Shown here one piece after another: positions 26,180-34,851 of a DNA stretch of 64,000 bases. The translations under genes were made by a program, and so were the position numbers. The stretch is from Hydrogenophaga taeniospiralis (GTDB lineage: Bacteria > Pseudomonadota > Gammaproteobacteria > Burkholderiales > Burkholderiaceae_C). Each line of letters begins with the position of its first letter. Within the stretch, counting starts at the first letter, position 1. Where the stretch lies: the NCBI RefSeq assembly GCF_020510445.1, contig NZ_JAHBAG010000001.1, positions 3,634,501 through 3,698,500 of the forward strand. The letters are read 5' to 3'. The notes below the pieces were generated by a model. The model searched no databases. It worked only from the letters and a program-made list of their open reading frames with translations, and was not told where the DNA came from.

Positions 26180-27277
26180 TTATGCCAGCCGGTCCAGCCA
26201 GCTATGCGTGTCAGGGGCACGCCCCAATTGAATGTCCGTCAGTGCGGATTTCAGTCGCTCGGTGATGGGGCCTGGGCCACCGTCACCGATGATGAAGCGA
26301 TGTTTGCGTCCCTTGACTTCTCCAATTGGCGCAACCACTGCTGCCGTGCCGCAAGCGAAAGACTCCAGCAGTCGGCCGCTCTTGGCATCGTCTTGCCACT
26401 GGTCAATGGCGTAAGGCTCTTCACGAGCAACCAGTCCCATGTCGCGGGCCAATGTGATCAGCGATTCGCGGGTGATGCCTGCCAGGATCGTGCCGCTCAA
26501 AGGAGGCGTCTGGATCGATCCATCAGCGAACACGAAGAAGACATTCATCCCGCCGAGTTCTTCGATCCAGCGGCGCTCCACAGCGTCAAGGAAAATCACC
26601 TGGTCACATTGCTCGCGGATTGCTTCGGCCTGCGCCGCTAGACTGGCCGCATAGTTGCCGCCGCATTTGGCGTCACCCGTTCCACCGAGCGCGGCGCGCG
26701 TGAAGTTGTCCGACACCCAAAGCGTCACTGCGGCAGCTCCACGTCTGAAATATGGCCCAACCGGCGATGCCACGACGCAGTAGAGATAGTCGGCCGACGC
26801 TCTGACCCCGAGAACGGATTCGGTTGCGATCATGAACGGCCGCAGGTACAGCGCGAAGCCTTGAGTAGAAGGAATCCAAGCGTTGTCCACACGCACCAGT
26901 GCACGCACCGATTCAATGAACATCTCCTCGGGCAACGGCGGCATGGCGAGACGGGCGGCTGAACGGCGAAAACGGCGCGCATTCGCCTCGGGACGGAACA
27001 GCCCCGTTCCACCTCCATCCAGGCGATAGGCTTTCATGCCTTCGTAGATCTCTTGCGCGTAATGAAACACCAGCGCTGCCGGGTCGAGGCTCAATGCCTG
27101 GCGAGGGCCGATCTTTGCGTCATACCAGCCTTGATTCTTAGAGTATCTGATGGTGGCCATGTGATCGGTGAAAACCTGGCCAAAACCTGGTGCTTGAAGC
27201 AGCGCCTCCCTCTGATCCTCACCCACCGGACATAGATGGCTCTCCACAGGAAAGTGCAGCGATGAACTTGACGTCAC
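26180..27277 (-). CDS. ilvE: Branched-chain amino acid aminotransferase
   Basis: 365 residues, the larger bacterial BCAT form of fold type IV. YAQEIYEGMKAYR, GGTGDAKCGGNYAASLA (with the PLP Lys) and WIEELGGMNVFFVF are visible. It transfers the amino group of valine, leucine or isoleucine to 2-oxoglutarate. The gene is divergent from an lrp-type gene and heads the ggt/decarboxylase-like/rraA-like operon. A catabolic role is likely because the valine degradation genes follow at 28-37 kb. Confidence 0.92.
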   Translation of the reverse strand: MTSSSSLHFPVESHLCPVGEDQREALLQAPGFGQVFTDHMATIRYSKNQGWYDAKIGPRQALSLDPAALVFHYAQEIYEGMKAYRLDGGGTGLFRPEANARRFRRSAARLAMPPLPEEMFIESVRALVRVDNAWIPSTQGFALYLRPFMIATESVLGVRASADYLYCVVASPVGPYFRRGAAAVTLWVSDNFTRAALGGTGDAKCGGNYAASLAAQAEAIREQCDQVIFLDAVERRWIEELGGMNVFFVFADGSIQTPPLSGTILAGITRESLITLARDMGLVAREEPYAIDQWQDDAKSGRLLESFACGTAAVVAPIGEVKGRKHRFIIGDGGPGPITERLKSALTDIQLGRAPDTHSWLDRLA

Positions 27278-27429
27278 TCCTCAACTCCTTGATTCAGGGC
27301 GCACCACAATGGCAAGCACAAAAGCAATATTAGTCCAATCTTCATAGAATTTTGTTGCGTTTATGCCTTTTATATATAATATTCCGGTACAATGTGCTTC
27401 AATAATTTATTTTTATGAAAGTTAATGCC
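27278..27429. promoter_or_regulatory. AT-rich divergent promoter region between ilvE and lrp-type gene
   Basis: This 150-base gap is far more AT-rich than its surroundings, with TTTTATATATAATATT at about 27367-27382 and further T and A runs. AT-rich, bent DNA upstream of both genes is typical of Lrp/AsnC target regions. No exact palindrome was found, so specific sites are not called. Confidence 0.5.
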
Positions 27430-27906
27430 ATGCAAAATGATGCCATCAAAAATCTAGACGCAATTGACCGTCGAATACTTCAGGCTCTTCAAGAAGACGG
27501 GCGGATCCAGAACGTGGACCTAGCGGAGAAGGTGGGGCTGTCGCCGTCTCCGTGCTTACGTCGCGTCAAGATCCTTGAGGAATGCGGCGCCATCGAGCGG
27601 TACGTCGCACTGTTGAACCCGTCAAAACTCGGCATCGGATTGACTGTCTTTGTCCGCATCTGGCTAACAAGCCAGGATGCGCGAACCATCGATGGATTTA
27701 CGACTGAGGTTCAGCGGTTCCCCGAGATCGTTGAATGCCATCTCATGGCGGGCGACTGTGACTTCTTGCTTCGCGTTGTTGCGGCTGACCTCGATGCCTA
27801 CAGACGCTTCCAGGGTGAGCACCTGACGCGCATAAAAGGAGTTCAAAGTGTCAAGACAGAGATCCCCATGCAAAAGATCAAGCTGACGTCTCAACTCCCA
27901 CTCTGA
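27430..27906 (+). CDS. Lrp/AsnC-family transcriptional regulator, copy A
   Basis: 158 residues. An N-terminal helix-turn-helix (VDLAEKVGLSPSPCLRRVK) is followed by the RAM ligand domain with VECHLMAGDCDFLLRVVA. ATG 27430 is chosen over 27415 because it aligns end to end with copy B at 57495; by my count 136 of 158 residues match. It is divergent from the aminotransferase-led operon and probably senses an amino acid. Confidence 0.93.
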   Translation: MQNDAIKNLDAIDRRILQALQEDGRIQNVDLAEKVGLSPSPCLRRVKILEECGAIERYVALLNPSKLGIGLTVFVRIWLTSQDARTIDGFTTEVQRFPEIVECHLMAGDCDFLLRVVAADLDAYRRFQGEHLTRIKGVQSVKTEIPMQKIKLTSQLPL

Positions 27907-27985
27907 ACAGAATTTCGCCGCCATGAACAGCGCGCCGATTGCCGAGCCGGCCGCCCCCGCTTCAGCAGTGCTTCAGCAATCCCGC

Positions 27986-28111
27986 TCAGAAAAAGGACAC
28001 TGCCCGCATCTCAAGCCTTTCCCGCAAGGGCGCAAGCTTGTGGTGATGCAGGTACGAGAACCGCGACACGAGGTCAAAGAACCACAGAGCCTGTTCCATG
28101 TCGAGCCCCAT
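27986..28111 (-). pseudogene. N-terminal fragment of a 2-hydroxychromene-2-carboxylate isomerase-like gene
   Basis: ATG at 28111 opens 41 codons ending in TGA. The peptide contains ALWFFDLVSRFSYLHHHKLA and LEMRAVSFF, matching the first strand and helix of HCCA isomerase/DsbA-type proteins, which are about 200 residues. It is a truncated relic within the 329-base gap between the lrp-type and aminotransferase genes. It is not a close copy of the intact HCCA isomerase at 54862. The rest of the gap shows nothing assignable. Confidence 0.6.
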
Positions 28112-28235
28112 TGAAAGCAGTTGAGAAACCTATGTCATCGCCGATTTTTGGGGTGAATCGTGCGCGGGCGTGGATCGACTGGACTGCCGCTGGATGGATT
28201 GTGACGCGTACCAAGCTGCCCGCCGCTGTTCAGCG

Positions 28236-29420
28236 TCACGGACGCAGAACAGCAAACCTTGCCGCAGCCTCCTGCAACTGCTCCATCGAGTTTGCCGTCG
28301 AGAATCGAACGAACCTCGCCGACTCGGCCGTGCCGAAATCTCGTCCGGGTGAGATCGCGACGTGGGCTCTCTTCATGGCCTCGAACGCGAAATCCCAGCT
28401 GTTCGAAACGTTCCAGGCATCGAACCACGACGAGCAATCCGCCCATGCGTAGAACGCGCCATCAGGCACCACCGGAACCTTGAACCCTATCTTCTCCAGC
28501 GCCGGGATGAACCAGTCGCGGCGCGCCTTGAACTGCGCGCGGCGGCGCTCGTACTCAGCGATGCTGTCGGGCTCGAAGCAAGCCAGCGCGGCATGCTGGG
28601 CGACGGTACTGGGGCAGAGGAAAAAGTTCTGCGCGAGACGCTCGATCACCGGGATGAGAGGTTCAGGAGCCACCACCCAGCCCAGGCGCCACCCGGTCAT
28701 GCAGAAGTATTTCGAAAAGCTGTTGATGCTGATCAGATTCTCGTCAAGGGCCAGGCCGGTTTGGCCGAAAGCGTCGTCATGACTCAGCCCGAGGTAGATT
28801 TCGTCGAGCAACGTGACGCCTCCTTTGGCCTGGACGCAGGCATGGATGCGGCGCAGCTCGTCCGGATGAATGGATGTCCCCGTGGGGTTGGACGGCGAAG
28901 CGAGAAGCACTCCACGCGTCTTGTCACCCCAGTGCGCTTCTACCTTCTCCGCACTCAGTTGGTATCGCTCGGCTGCCGTGGTGGGCACCATGACAGGCTG
29001 GCCTTCGGCGGCGATCACGAAATGCCGATTGCACGGATAGCTCGGGTCGGGCATCAGGACTTCATCGCCGGCCTCGATCAAGGCTTGGCAAACGAGTTGC
29101 AGCGCGGCCGAAGCGCCCGCGGTCACCGCGATCCGGCGTGCTGGGACTTTCACGCCGAAGCGCTGCCTGTACCAGTCGCTGATGCGCTCGCGCAAAGACT
29201 CTAGCCCGATAGCCGGTGTGTACTGCGTCGTGCCATTCCGCACAGCGCGCACGGCAGCCTCCTGAACCAGAGGCGGCGCAGTGAAGTCCGGCTCGCCAAT
29301 CGTCAGGTAGACCATGGGCTTGTCGCCATGAGCGACCTCACGCGCCAACTGCGAGGCTGCCTTGGCCACCTCCATCACGTAAAAAGGCTCGATGCGCTCA
29401 GCGCGCTTGGAAATTCTCAT
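28236..29420 (-). CDS. Class I/II PLP-dependent aminotransferase
   Basis: 394 residues from ATG 29420. Fold type I motifs are LTIGEPDFTAPPLVQEA, SPSNPTGTSI, LLDEIYLGL and SINSFSKYFCMTGWRLGW, where the Lys binds PLP. It probably transaminates an aromatic or branched amino acid. It is the last gene of the valine-type cluster and could supply the oxoacid used by the indolepyruvate oxidoreductase at 44402, which is inference. Confidence 0.9.
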   Translation of the reverse strand: MRISKRAERIEPFYVMEVAKAASQLAREVAHGDKPMVYLTIGEPDFTAPPLVQEAAVRAVRNGTTQYTPAIGLESLRERISDWYRQRFGVKVPARRIAVTAGASAALQLVCQALIEAGDEVLMPDPSYPCNRHFVIAAEGQPVMVPTTAAERYQLSAEKVEAHWGDKTRGVLLASPSNPTGTSIHPDELRRIHACVQAKGGVTLLDEIYLGLSHDDAFGQTGLALDENLISINSFSKYFCMTGWRLGWVVAPEPLIPVIERLAQNFFLCPSTVAQHAALACFEPDSIAEYERRRAQFKARRDWFIPALEKIGFKVPVVPDGAFYAWADCSSWFDAWNVSNSWDFAFEAMKRAHVAISPGRDFGTAESARFVRFSTANSMEQLQEAAARFAVLRP

Positions 29421-29491
29421 GATTCGACCCCGATCAAAAAGCTCTGGAAGAGGATTGAGGCTCTGTGCTGCGCCTCCAACCCTCGAATTTT

Positions 29492-30349
29492 TCAACGCCC
29501 GCCGTAGGAGTAGAAGCCCTGGCCAGTCTTGCGTCCCAGGCGGCCGGCATCCACCATTTCCTTGAGCAGGGGCGCCGGCCGGTACTTCGGATCGCCGAAT
29601 CCTTCATGGAACACCTGCATCACAGCCAGCATCGTGTCCAGGCCGATCAGGTCACTCAACGCCAAAGGCCCGATCGGATGATTGCAGCCGAGCTTCATGC
29701 CGACGTCGATCTCCTCGGCACTGGCGAGCCCTTCCTGCAAGACGTAGATGGCCTCGTTGATCATCGGGCAGAGAATGCGGTTCACCACGAACCCGGGGCT
29801 GTTCCTGACCGTGATCGCGGTCTTGCCGATCGCCTGGGCAATGGCCAAGGCCTGGTCGTGTGCCAGATCCGAGGTTTGCAAGCCGCGAATCAATTCCAGC
29901 AGTTCCATCATAGGAACTGGGTTGAAAAAGTGCATACCGATGCAACGATCCGGCCGATTCAGGACGGCAGCCAACTGCGTGATGGAGATAGACGAGGTGT
30001 TGGTCGCAATCACCGCATCGTCACTGACCACTGCTTCGATGTCGCGCAGGATGCGCAGCTTGATGTCGAGCCTCTCTGTGGCCGCCTCTATTACCAGGCT
30101 GGCACCGCGCAGATCCGGGTAGGAGACCGTCGGACGGATCCTGGCAAGCACAAGATCCTTGTCCTCGGCACGCAGCTTTTCCTTCTTCACCAACCGCTCC
30201 AGACTGGCAGTGATTGCTGAAATACCTCGCCCGAGCGCCTCTTGGGAGACGTCGAGCATCGTGACATCGAGTCCGGCAAGTGCGCACACCTGCGCAATGC
30301 CGTTTCCCATGGTTCCGGCGCCGATCACGCCAACGTGCTGTCTGTTCAT
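29492..30349 (-). CDS. 3-hydroxyacyl-CoA (3-hydroxybutyryl-CoA) dehydrogenase
   Basis: 285 residues, the size of single-domain hydroxybutyryl-CoA dehydrogenases. [15 protein letters not shown] binds [14 protein letters not shown] and [15 protein letters not shown] carry the active-site residues, including the catalytic His in [24 protein letters not shown] begins the dimer domain. It oxidises a 3-hydroxyacyl-CoA to the 3-oxoacyl-CoA, which the thiolase at 36454 could cleave. Confidence 0.93.
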   Translation of the reverse strand: MNRQHVGVIGAGTMGNGIAQVCALAGLDVTMLDVSQEALGRGISAITASLERLVKKEKLRAEDKDLVLARIRPTVSYPDLRGASLVIEAATERLDIKLRILRDIEAVVSDDAVIATNTSSISITQLAAVLNRPDRCIGMHFFNPVPMMELLELIRGLQTSDLAHDQALAIAQAIGKTAITVRNSPGFVVNRILCPMINEAIYVLQEGLASAEEIDVGMKLGCNHPIGPLALSDLIGLDTMLAVMQVFHEGFGDPKYRPAPLLKEMVDAGRLGRKTGQGFYSYGGR

Positions 30350-30739
30350 GATGAATTCGGAGGAGTAAGAATCATCAGTATCCGGTGGCTTTCTCTTGAA
30401 AGCCATTGGCAAATATGACACATTCAATGCCGTATTCGCCACGCACACCATGACTTCAGGAATTCGCAACTCGGTGATGGATCTCGATCCGTTTCAACTT
30501 CAACACCATAGATTGCGCGGGCGCTTGCAGCCGTATGTAGGCCTGTCTGCCGCATGCCATGTGCACCGGCGTAGCACATCCCATGCGCCCTACAGCAATT
30601 GCGTGGGACGTGGATCATCGGCCCGCGGATTGGGATCCGATGCCACGGTGGCGTTTACCATCCAGTTTTTCGTCCAATTGCCGAACAGGCGTTGCCAGTG
30701 TTCGGTGAGCATGCTGTTTGTCTTTAGGGAGCGGACACG
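30350..30739. other. Intergenic stretch without an assignable gene
   Basis: 390 bases between the hydroxyacyl-CoA dehydrogenase and the hydroxyisobutyryl-CoA hydrolase. A 40-codon minus-strand frame near 30600-30720 encodes a tryptophan-rich peptide (LFGNWTKNWM) that I cannot place and that may be a relic. No convincing promoter or repeat was recognised. Confidence 0.4.
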
Positions 30740-31840
30740 TCACGCCAGATCGGCCAGCGGGTGCGGTGAGGAGATGAAGGACTGCATGTAGATCGGCGTA
30801 ACCTCGGCGAGCGTGGCGGGCTTCCAACGCGGGTTGCGATCCTTGTCGATTATCAAGGCGCGTATGCCCTCGGCGAAGTCGCCGAAACGCGCGCAGGCCA
30901 CAGACACGTGGTACTCCAGACGCAAGACGTCGGCCAGCGACAGGTGCAACACACGCTGCCACAGCGCAAACGACAGTGCCGCCGAGGTCGGTGAGCCGCG
31001 CATGAAGGTTTCGGCACCCTTGGCCAGCCAGGGGTCCTCGTGTTCCGCCAGCCGCTGCAGTCGCCCGGCGATGTCGGCCAGACTGTCATGGCCAATGGTC
31101 TGGTCGATCAAGTCGTAATGCTGGCGCAGCTTCGACTGCGCCTCGCCCTCGCACAATGCATGCTCGCGCAGCAAGTGGCTGAGCCGGGCAGCATTCTGCT
31201 CGCCCTCATCGAGCCAGTGGCCGGCGGCAATGGCAGCCAGCACCGCGCCGTGCTGCTCGTGCGGCAGCACGAAATCTGCCAGGCCCACGAACCGCGCATC
31301 GGTACCGTTGAACGAGGCCCCGGTGAGCGCCAGGAACAGGCCAATCTTGCCAGGCGCGCGCCGCAGGAACCAGCTGCCGCCAACGTCCGGGTACAGCCCG
31401 ATGGAAATCTCTGGCATGGCCAGCCGCGTGCTCGGCGTGACCACGCGGTGCGAGGCGCCAGCCAGCAGCCCGATGCCGCCGCCCATCACGATGCCGTTCC
31501 CCCAGCACAGGATCGGCTTTGGGTAGGTGTGGATCTGGTAGTCGAGCCGGTACTCGCGCTCGAAGAAGGAAGCGGCTTGGCTCGGCACCTCATCCGTCGG
31601 CGTACTGCGCATTGAGGCGTAGAGCTGCTGCAGGTCGCCGCCTGCGCAGAAAGCACGATCGCCCTCGGCGTCTAACACTACCAAGGCGATACGCGGATCG
31701 TTCGCCCACTGCGTCAGCTGCGGCGCCAACCGATCGATCATGTCGAGCGACAGCGCGTTCAAGGTGCCTGGCGAACTCAGCGTGGCACGGCCAAAACGCC
31801 GCCCGCACCCAGTGGGGATTTCCTCGAAGCGGACGCTCAT
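30740..31840 (-). CDS. 3-hydroxyisobutyryl-CoA hydrolase
   Basis: 366 residues, the length typical of HIBCH rather than of hydratases (about 260). RAFCAGGDLQQLYASM, GNGIVMGGGIGLLAGASHRV and MPEISIGLYPDVGGSWFL are diagnostic; the Glu and Asp of the last segment correspond to HIBCH catalytic residues. It hydrolyses 3-hydroxyisobutyryl-CoA to the free acid in valine degradation, releasing CoA. It overlaps the upstream hydratase gene by ATGA. Confidence 0.92.
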   Translation of the reverse strand: MSVRFEEIPTGCGRRFGRATLSSPGTLNALSLDMIDRLAPQLTQWANDPRIALVVLDAEGDRAFCAGGDLQQLYASMRSTPTDEVPSQAASFFEREYRLDYQIHTYPKPILCWGNGIVMGGGIGLLAGASHRVVTPSTRLAMPEISIGLYPDVGGSWFLRRAPGKIGLFLALTGASFNGTDARFVGLADFVLPHEQHGAVLAAIAAGHWLDEGEQNAARLSHLLREHALCEGEAQSKLRQHYDLIDQTIGHDSLADIAGRLQRLAEHEDPWLAKGAETFMRGSPTSAALSFALWQRVLHLSLADVLRLEYHVSVACARFGDFAEGIRALIIDKDRNPRWKPATLAEVTPIYMQSFISSPHPLADLA

Positions 31841-32619
31841 GCATTGCTCCATTGCGGTGCGCGCTTGGCAAGGAAGGCACTGACACCTTCTCGCTGGTCT
31901 TGAGTGTCGAAGAGATCCACGAATGCCTCGCGCTCCGCCACCAGGGTGGCAGTCGGCGACTGCGTGCGTGCACCATGGATCAGTTGCTTGCAAGCCGCGA
32001 CACTGGTTGGGCTTTGTCGTTCCACTGACTTGGCCAACGCCAGTGCGCGCTCAAGCACTTGGCCACGCGGAACCACCTCCTGCACCAATCCAATGCGCAG
32101 CGCAGTGTCGGCATTGACACGCTCACCACACAAGATCAGGCGCTTGGCCCAAGCCTCGCCAATCTGCCAAGAAAGCCACTGCGATCCGCCTGCGCAGGGC
32201 AGCAGGCCGACTGCCGCCTCGGGGAGTGCCATCTGAGCATGCTCCTCGGCAATGCGCAGGTCGCAGGCCAGCGCACATTCCAGTCCGCCCCCCATCGCGA
32301 AACCATTGATGGCAGCCACGCTCAGCCCCCGAAAACCCGCAAGCGCCTCAAAGGCCTCGCCGAAGCGGCGTGCCATCGCACGCGCTATCGCCTTGTCCCC
32401 GTCGGCGAAAACCTTGAGGTCTGCACCAGCCGAAAAGAACTTCTCTCCCGCGCCGGTGAGCACGAGGCTGTAGATCTCGCGGTCGGCATTCAAGTCAGCC
32501 ACGAGCCGGGTCAGTGCTGCGAGGCTTTCCAGCGTCCAGGTATGGGCGGGAGGGTTATCGAGAGTGACCAGTGCGATGTGATCGCGCTTTTCGAGCTTGA
32601 GTCCAGGGTAGTCAGCCAT
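31837..32619 (-). CDS. Enoyl-CoA hydratase of the valine cluster
   Basis: 260 residues from ATG 32619, which has AAGGA at good spacing; ATG 32625 is too close to that site. KFFSAGADLKVF, MGGGLECALACDLRIA and LPEAAVGLLPCAGGSQWLSW show the oxyanion hole and both catalytic Glu positions. It probably hydrates methacrylyl-CoA to 3-hydroxyisobutyryl-CoA, the substrate of the hydrolase encoded directly after it. Confidence 0.9.
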   Translation of the reverse strand: MADYPGLKLEKRDHIALVTLDNPPAHTWTLESLAALTRLVADLNADREIYSLVLTGAGEKFFSAGADLKVFADGDKAIARAMARRFGEAFEALAGFRGLSVAAINGFAMGGGLECALACDLRIAEEHAQMALPEAAVGLLPCAGGSQWLSWQIGEAWAKRLILCGERVNADTALRIGLVQEVVPRGQVLERALALAKSVERQSPTSVAACKQLIHGARTQSPTATLVAEREAFVDLFDTQDQREGVSAFLAKRAPQWSNA

Positions 32620-32661
32620 TTCCATGTCCTTTCCTTACGATTTCTGTTGCAGCGCCGTGCG

Positions 32662-33558
32662 TCAGCGTTGCGTTTGCAGCATCTTGATCACGCTGGAGAA
32701 GTCTTCCCCTCCATGCCCCGCGATGCTGTGCGCCGCATAGATCGCGCGCGCCAAGCCGCCCAGCGGGGTGCTGGCCTTGGTGGCCATGGCGTTTTCCTGC
32801 GCCAGGCCCAGGTCCTTGAGCATGAGGTCGGTGCCGAAGCCCCCTGCGTAGCCCTTGCTGGCCGGGGCGTTCTCGTGCACACCGGGGAAGGGGTTGTATT
32901 TTTCGAGCGCCCAGTTACCGCCCGAGCTGCGGCGCATGATTTCGCTCAGCACCTTGGGATCCAGCCCATTGGCCACGCCCAGGGCGATGGCCTCGCTGGT
33001 GCCCACCATCAGGATGCCCAGCAGCATGTTGTTGCAGATCTTGGCGGTCTGGCCCGCGCCCACGCTGCCGGCGTGGAAGATGTTGGCGCCCATCTTTTCG
33101 AGCAGGGGGCGGGCGCGCTCCAGGTGGGCGTCGCTGCCGCCCACCATGAAGGTGAGGGTGCCTGCGATGGCGCCGCCGGTGCCACCCGAGACGGGCGCGT
33201 CGATGAAGGCGATACCCGCCGCCTCGGCGGCCTTGGCCACCTTCTGGCTGGTGGCTGCGGCAATGGTGGAACTGTCGATCACCAGCGCACCCTTGGCGAT
33301 GGAAGCCAGCAGGCCCGGGCCATTGCCGTTGCCCAGGAACAGGCCTTCCACGTGCTGGCTGGCAGGCAGCATGGTCACGATGGCTTCCGCGCCCTGCACG
33401 GCGTCCTGCGCGCTGGCGGCCACGGCCACGCCCTCGGCCTGCAGCTTGGCGCAGGCGTCCTTGTTCAGGTCGAACGCGATGACGGTGTGGCCCGCCTTGT
33501 GCAGGTTCGCGGCCATGGGGCCACCCATGTTGCCTAGGCCGATGAAGGCGACTTTCAT
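32662..33558 (-). CDS. mmsB: 3-hydroxyisobutyrate dehydrogenase
   Basis: 298 residues. FIGLGNMGGPMAANLHKAGH binds NAD. DAPVSGGTGGAIAGTLTFMV is the substrate-binding signature and GAGQTAKICNNMLLG contains the catalytic Lys. It oxidises 3-hydroxyisobutyrate to methylmalonate semialdehyde. ATG 33558 has AGGAG upstream. Flanked by the acyl-CoA dehydrogenase and hydratase genes, it fits the valine pathway well. Confidence 0.95.
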   Translation of the reverse strand: MKVAFIGLGNMGGPMAANLHKAGHTVIAFDLNKDACAKLQAEGVAVAASAQDAVQGAEAIVTMLPASQHVEGLFLGNGNGPGLLASIAKGALVIDSSTIAAATSQKVAKAAEAAGIAFIDAPVSGGTGGAIAGTLTFMVGGSDAHLERARPLLEKMGANIFHAGSVGAGQTAKICNNMLLGILMVGTSEAIALGVANGLDPKVLSEIMRRSSGGNWALEKYNPFPGVHENAPASKGYAGGFGTDLMLKDLGLAQENAMATKASTPLGGLARAIYAAHSIAGHGGEDFSSVIKMLQTQR

Positions 33559-33608
33559 GTGTATCTCCTGGGAATGCTGGAATGGGGTCAATGCGGGGAA
33601 TTCAAGAT

Positions 33609-34775
33609 CTAGCGAATCACGTCCGGCGCGTCGCCTTCGAGCATGCGCCTGCCGATGATCACTCGCATGATCTCGTTCGTGCCTTCAAGGATCTGGTGCA
33701 CGCGCGCGTCGCGCATCAGGCGCTCCAGCGGGTATTCGCGGATGTAGCCGTAGCCGCCGTGCAGCTGCAGCGCCTCGTTCACAACGGTGAAGCCCGCGTC
33801 TGTGGCGAAGCGCTTGGCCATGGCGCAGTAGGTGCTGGCGTTGGGGTCGCCCGCGTCGAGCTTGCTCGCGGCCAGGCGCACCATCTGCCGCGCGGCGACG
33901 AGTTCTGTCGCCATGTCGGCTAGCTTGAACTGCAGTGCCTGGAAGCTCGCGATGGGCTTGCCGAACTGCTTGCGGTCCTGCATGTACTGCTGCGCCTGCG
34001 CGAGCCCGCCCTGGGCCGCGCCCACCGAGCAGGTGGCGATGTTGATGCGCCCGCCGTCCAGGCCCTTCATGGCGATCTTGAAGCCATCGCCCTCGCGGCC
34101 CAGCAGGTGGTCGGCCGGGATGCGCACGTTGTCGAAGCTGATGGTGCGCGTGGGCTGGCTGTTCCAGCCCATCTTCTCTTCCTTCTTGCCATAGCTGATG
34201 CCCTCCGCATCGGCCGGCACTGCAAAGGCGCTGATTCCGCTCGCGCCTGAGTTGGCATCACCCGTGCGGGCCATGAGCACCAGCACGTCGGTGCTGCCCG
34301 CGCCGCTGATGAAGGCCTTGGCGCCATTGATCACGTATTCGTTGCCGGACAGTTCGGCCCGGGTTTTGAGCGAGGCGGCGTCAGAGCCTGCGCCGGGCTC
34401 GGTCAGGCAATAGCTGGCGAGCTTTTGTCCACTTGTAAGGGCTTCGCCCCACTCGGCACGCACCCCGTCAGCACCCCAAGTGCCCAGCATCCAGGTGGCC
34501 ATGTTGTGGATGGTGATGAAGGCCGTGGTGCTGGGGTCAACTGCAGCCATTTCCTCGAAGACCATCGTGGCGTCGAGCCTGGGCAGTTGAAGGCCACCGA
34601 TGCTCTCGGGCGCATATAGGCCACAGAAACCCAGTCCGCCGGCTTTGGCGATCGCCTCGCGGGGAAAGTGGTGCTTGCTATCCCACTCTGCTGCATAAGG
34701 TTCCAACTCGGCTTGAGCAAATGCGCGCGCCGTGTCGGCGAAGGCGCTTTGCTCTTCGGTCAATTCAAAGTCCAT
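33609..34775 (-). CDS. Acyl-CoA dehydrogenase (isobutyryl-CoA type)
   Basis: 388 residues, full length. YCLTEPGAGSDAASLKTRAE and SFDNVRIPADHLLGREGDGF mark the FAD/acyl-CoA domains. LHGGYGYIREYPLERLMRDA and ILEGTNEIMRVIIGRRML carry the C-terminal signature with the Glu of EGTNEI. Context points to isobutyryl-CoA as substrate, giving methacrylyl-CoA. Electrons would go to ETF, which is not encoded here. Confidence 0.92.
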   Translation of the reverse strand: MDFELTEEQSAFADTARAFAQAELEPYAAEWDSKHHFPREAIAKAGGLGFCGLYAPESIGGLQLPRLDATMVFEEMAAVDPSTTAFITIHNMATWMLGTWGADGVRAEWGEALTSGQKLASYCLTEPGAGSDAASLKTRAELSGNEYVINGAKAFISGAGSTDVLVLMARTGDANSGASGISAFAVPADAEGISYGKKEEKMGWNSQPTRTISFDNVRIPADHLLGREGDGFKIAMKGLDGGRINIATCSVGAAQGGLAQAQQYMQDRKQFGKPIASFQALQFKLADMATELVAARQMVRLAASKLDAGDPNASTYCAMAKRFATDAGFTVVNEALQLHGGYGYIREYPLERLMRDARVHQILEGTNEIMRVIIGRRMLEGDAPDVIR

Positions 34776-34851
34776 GTACGACGGTCTCCTCGCGTTTGCC
34801 TCTTCTCAGATAGCTGCCAGCCCTCACTGACAAGGTGCTGGCGGCCACGCA

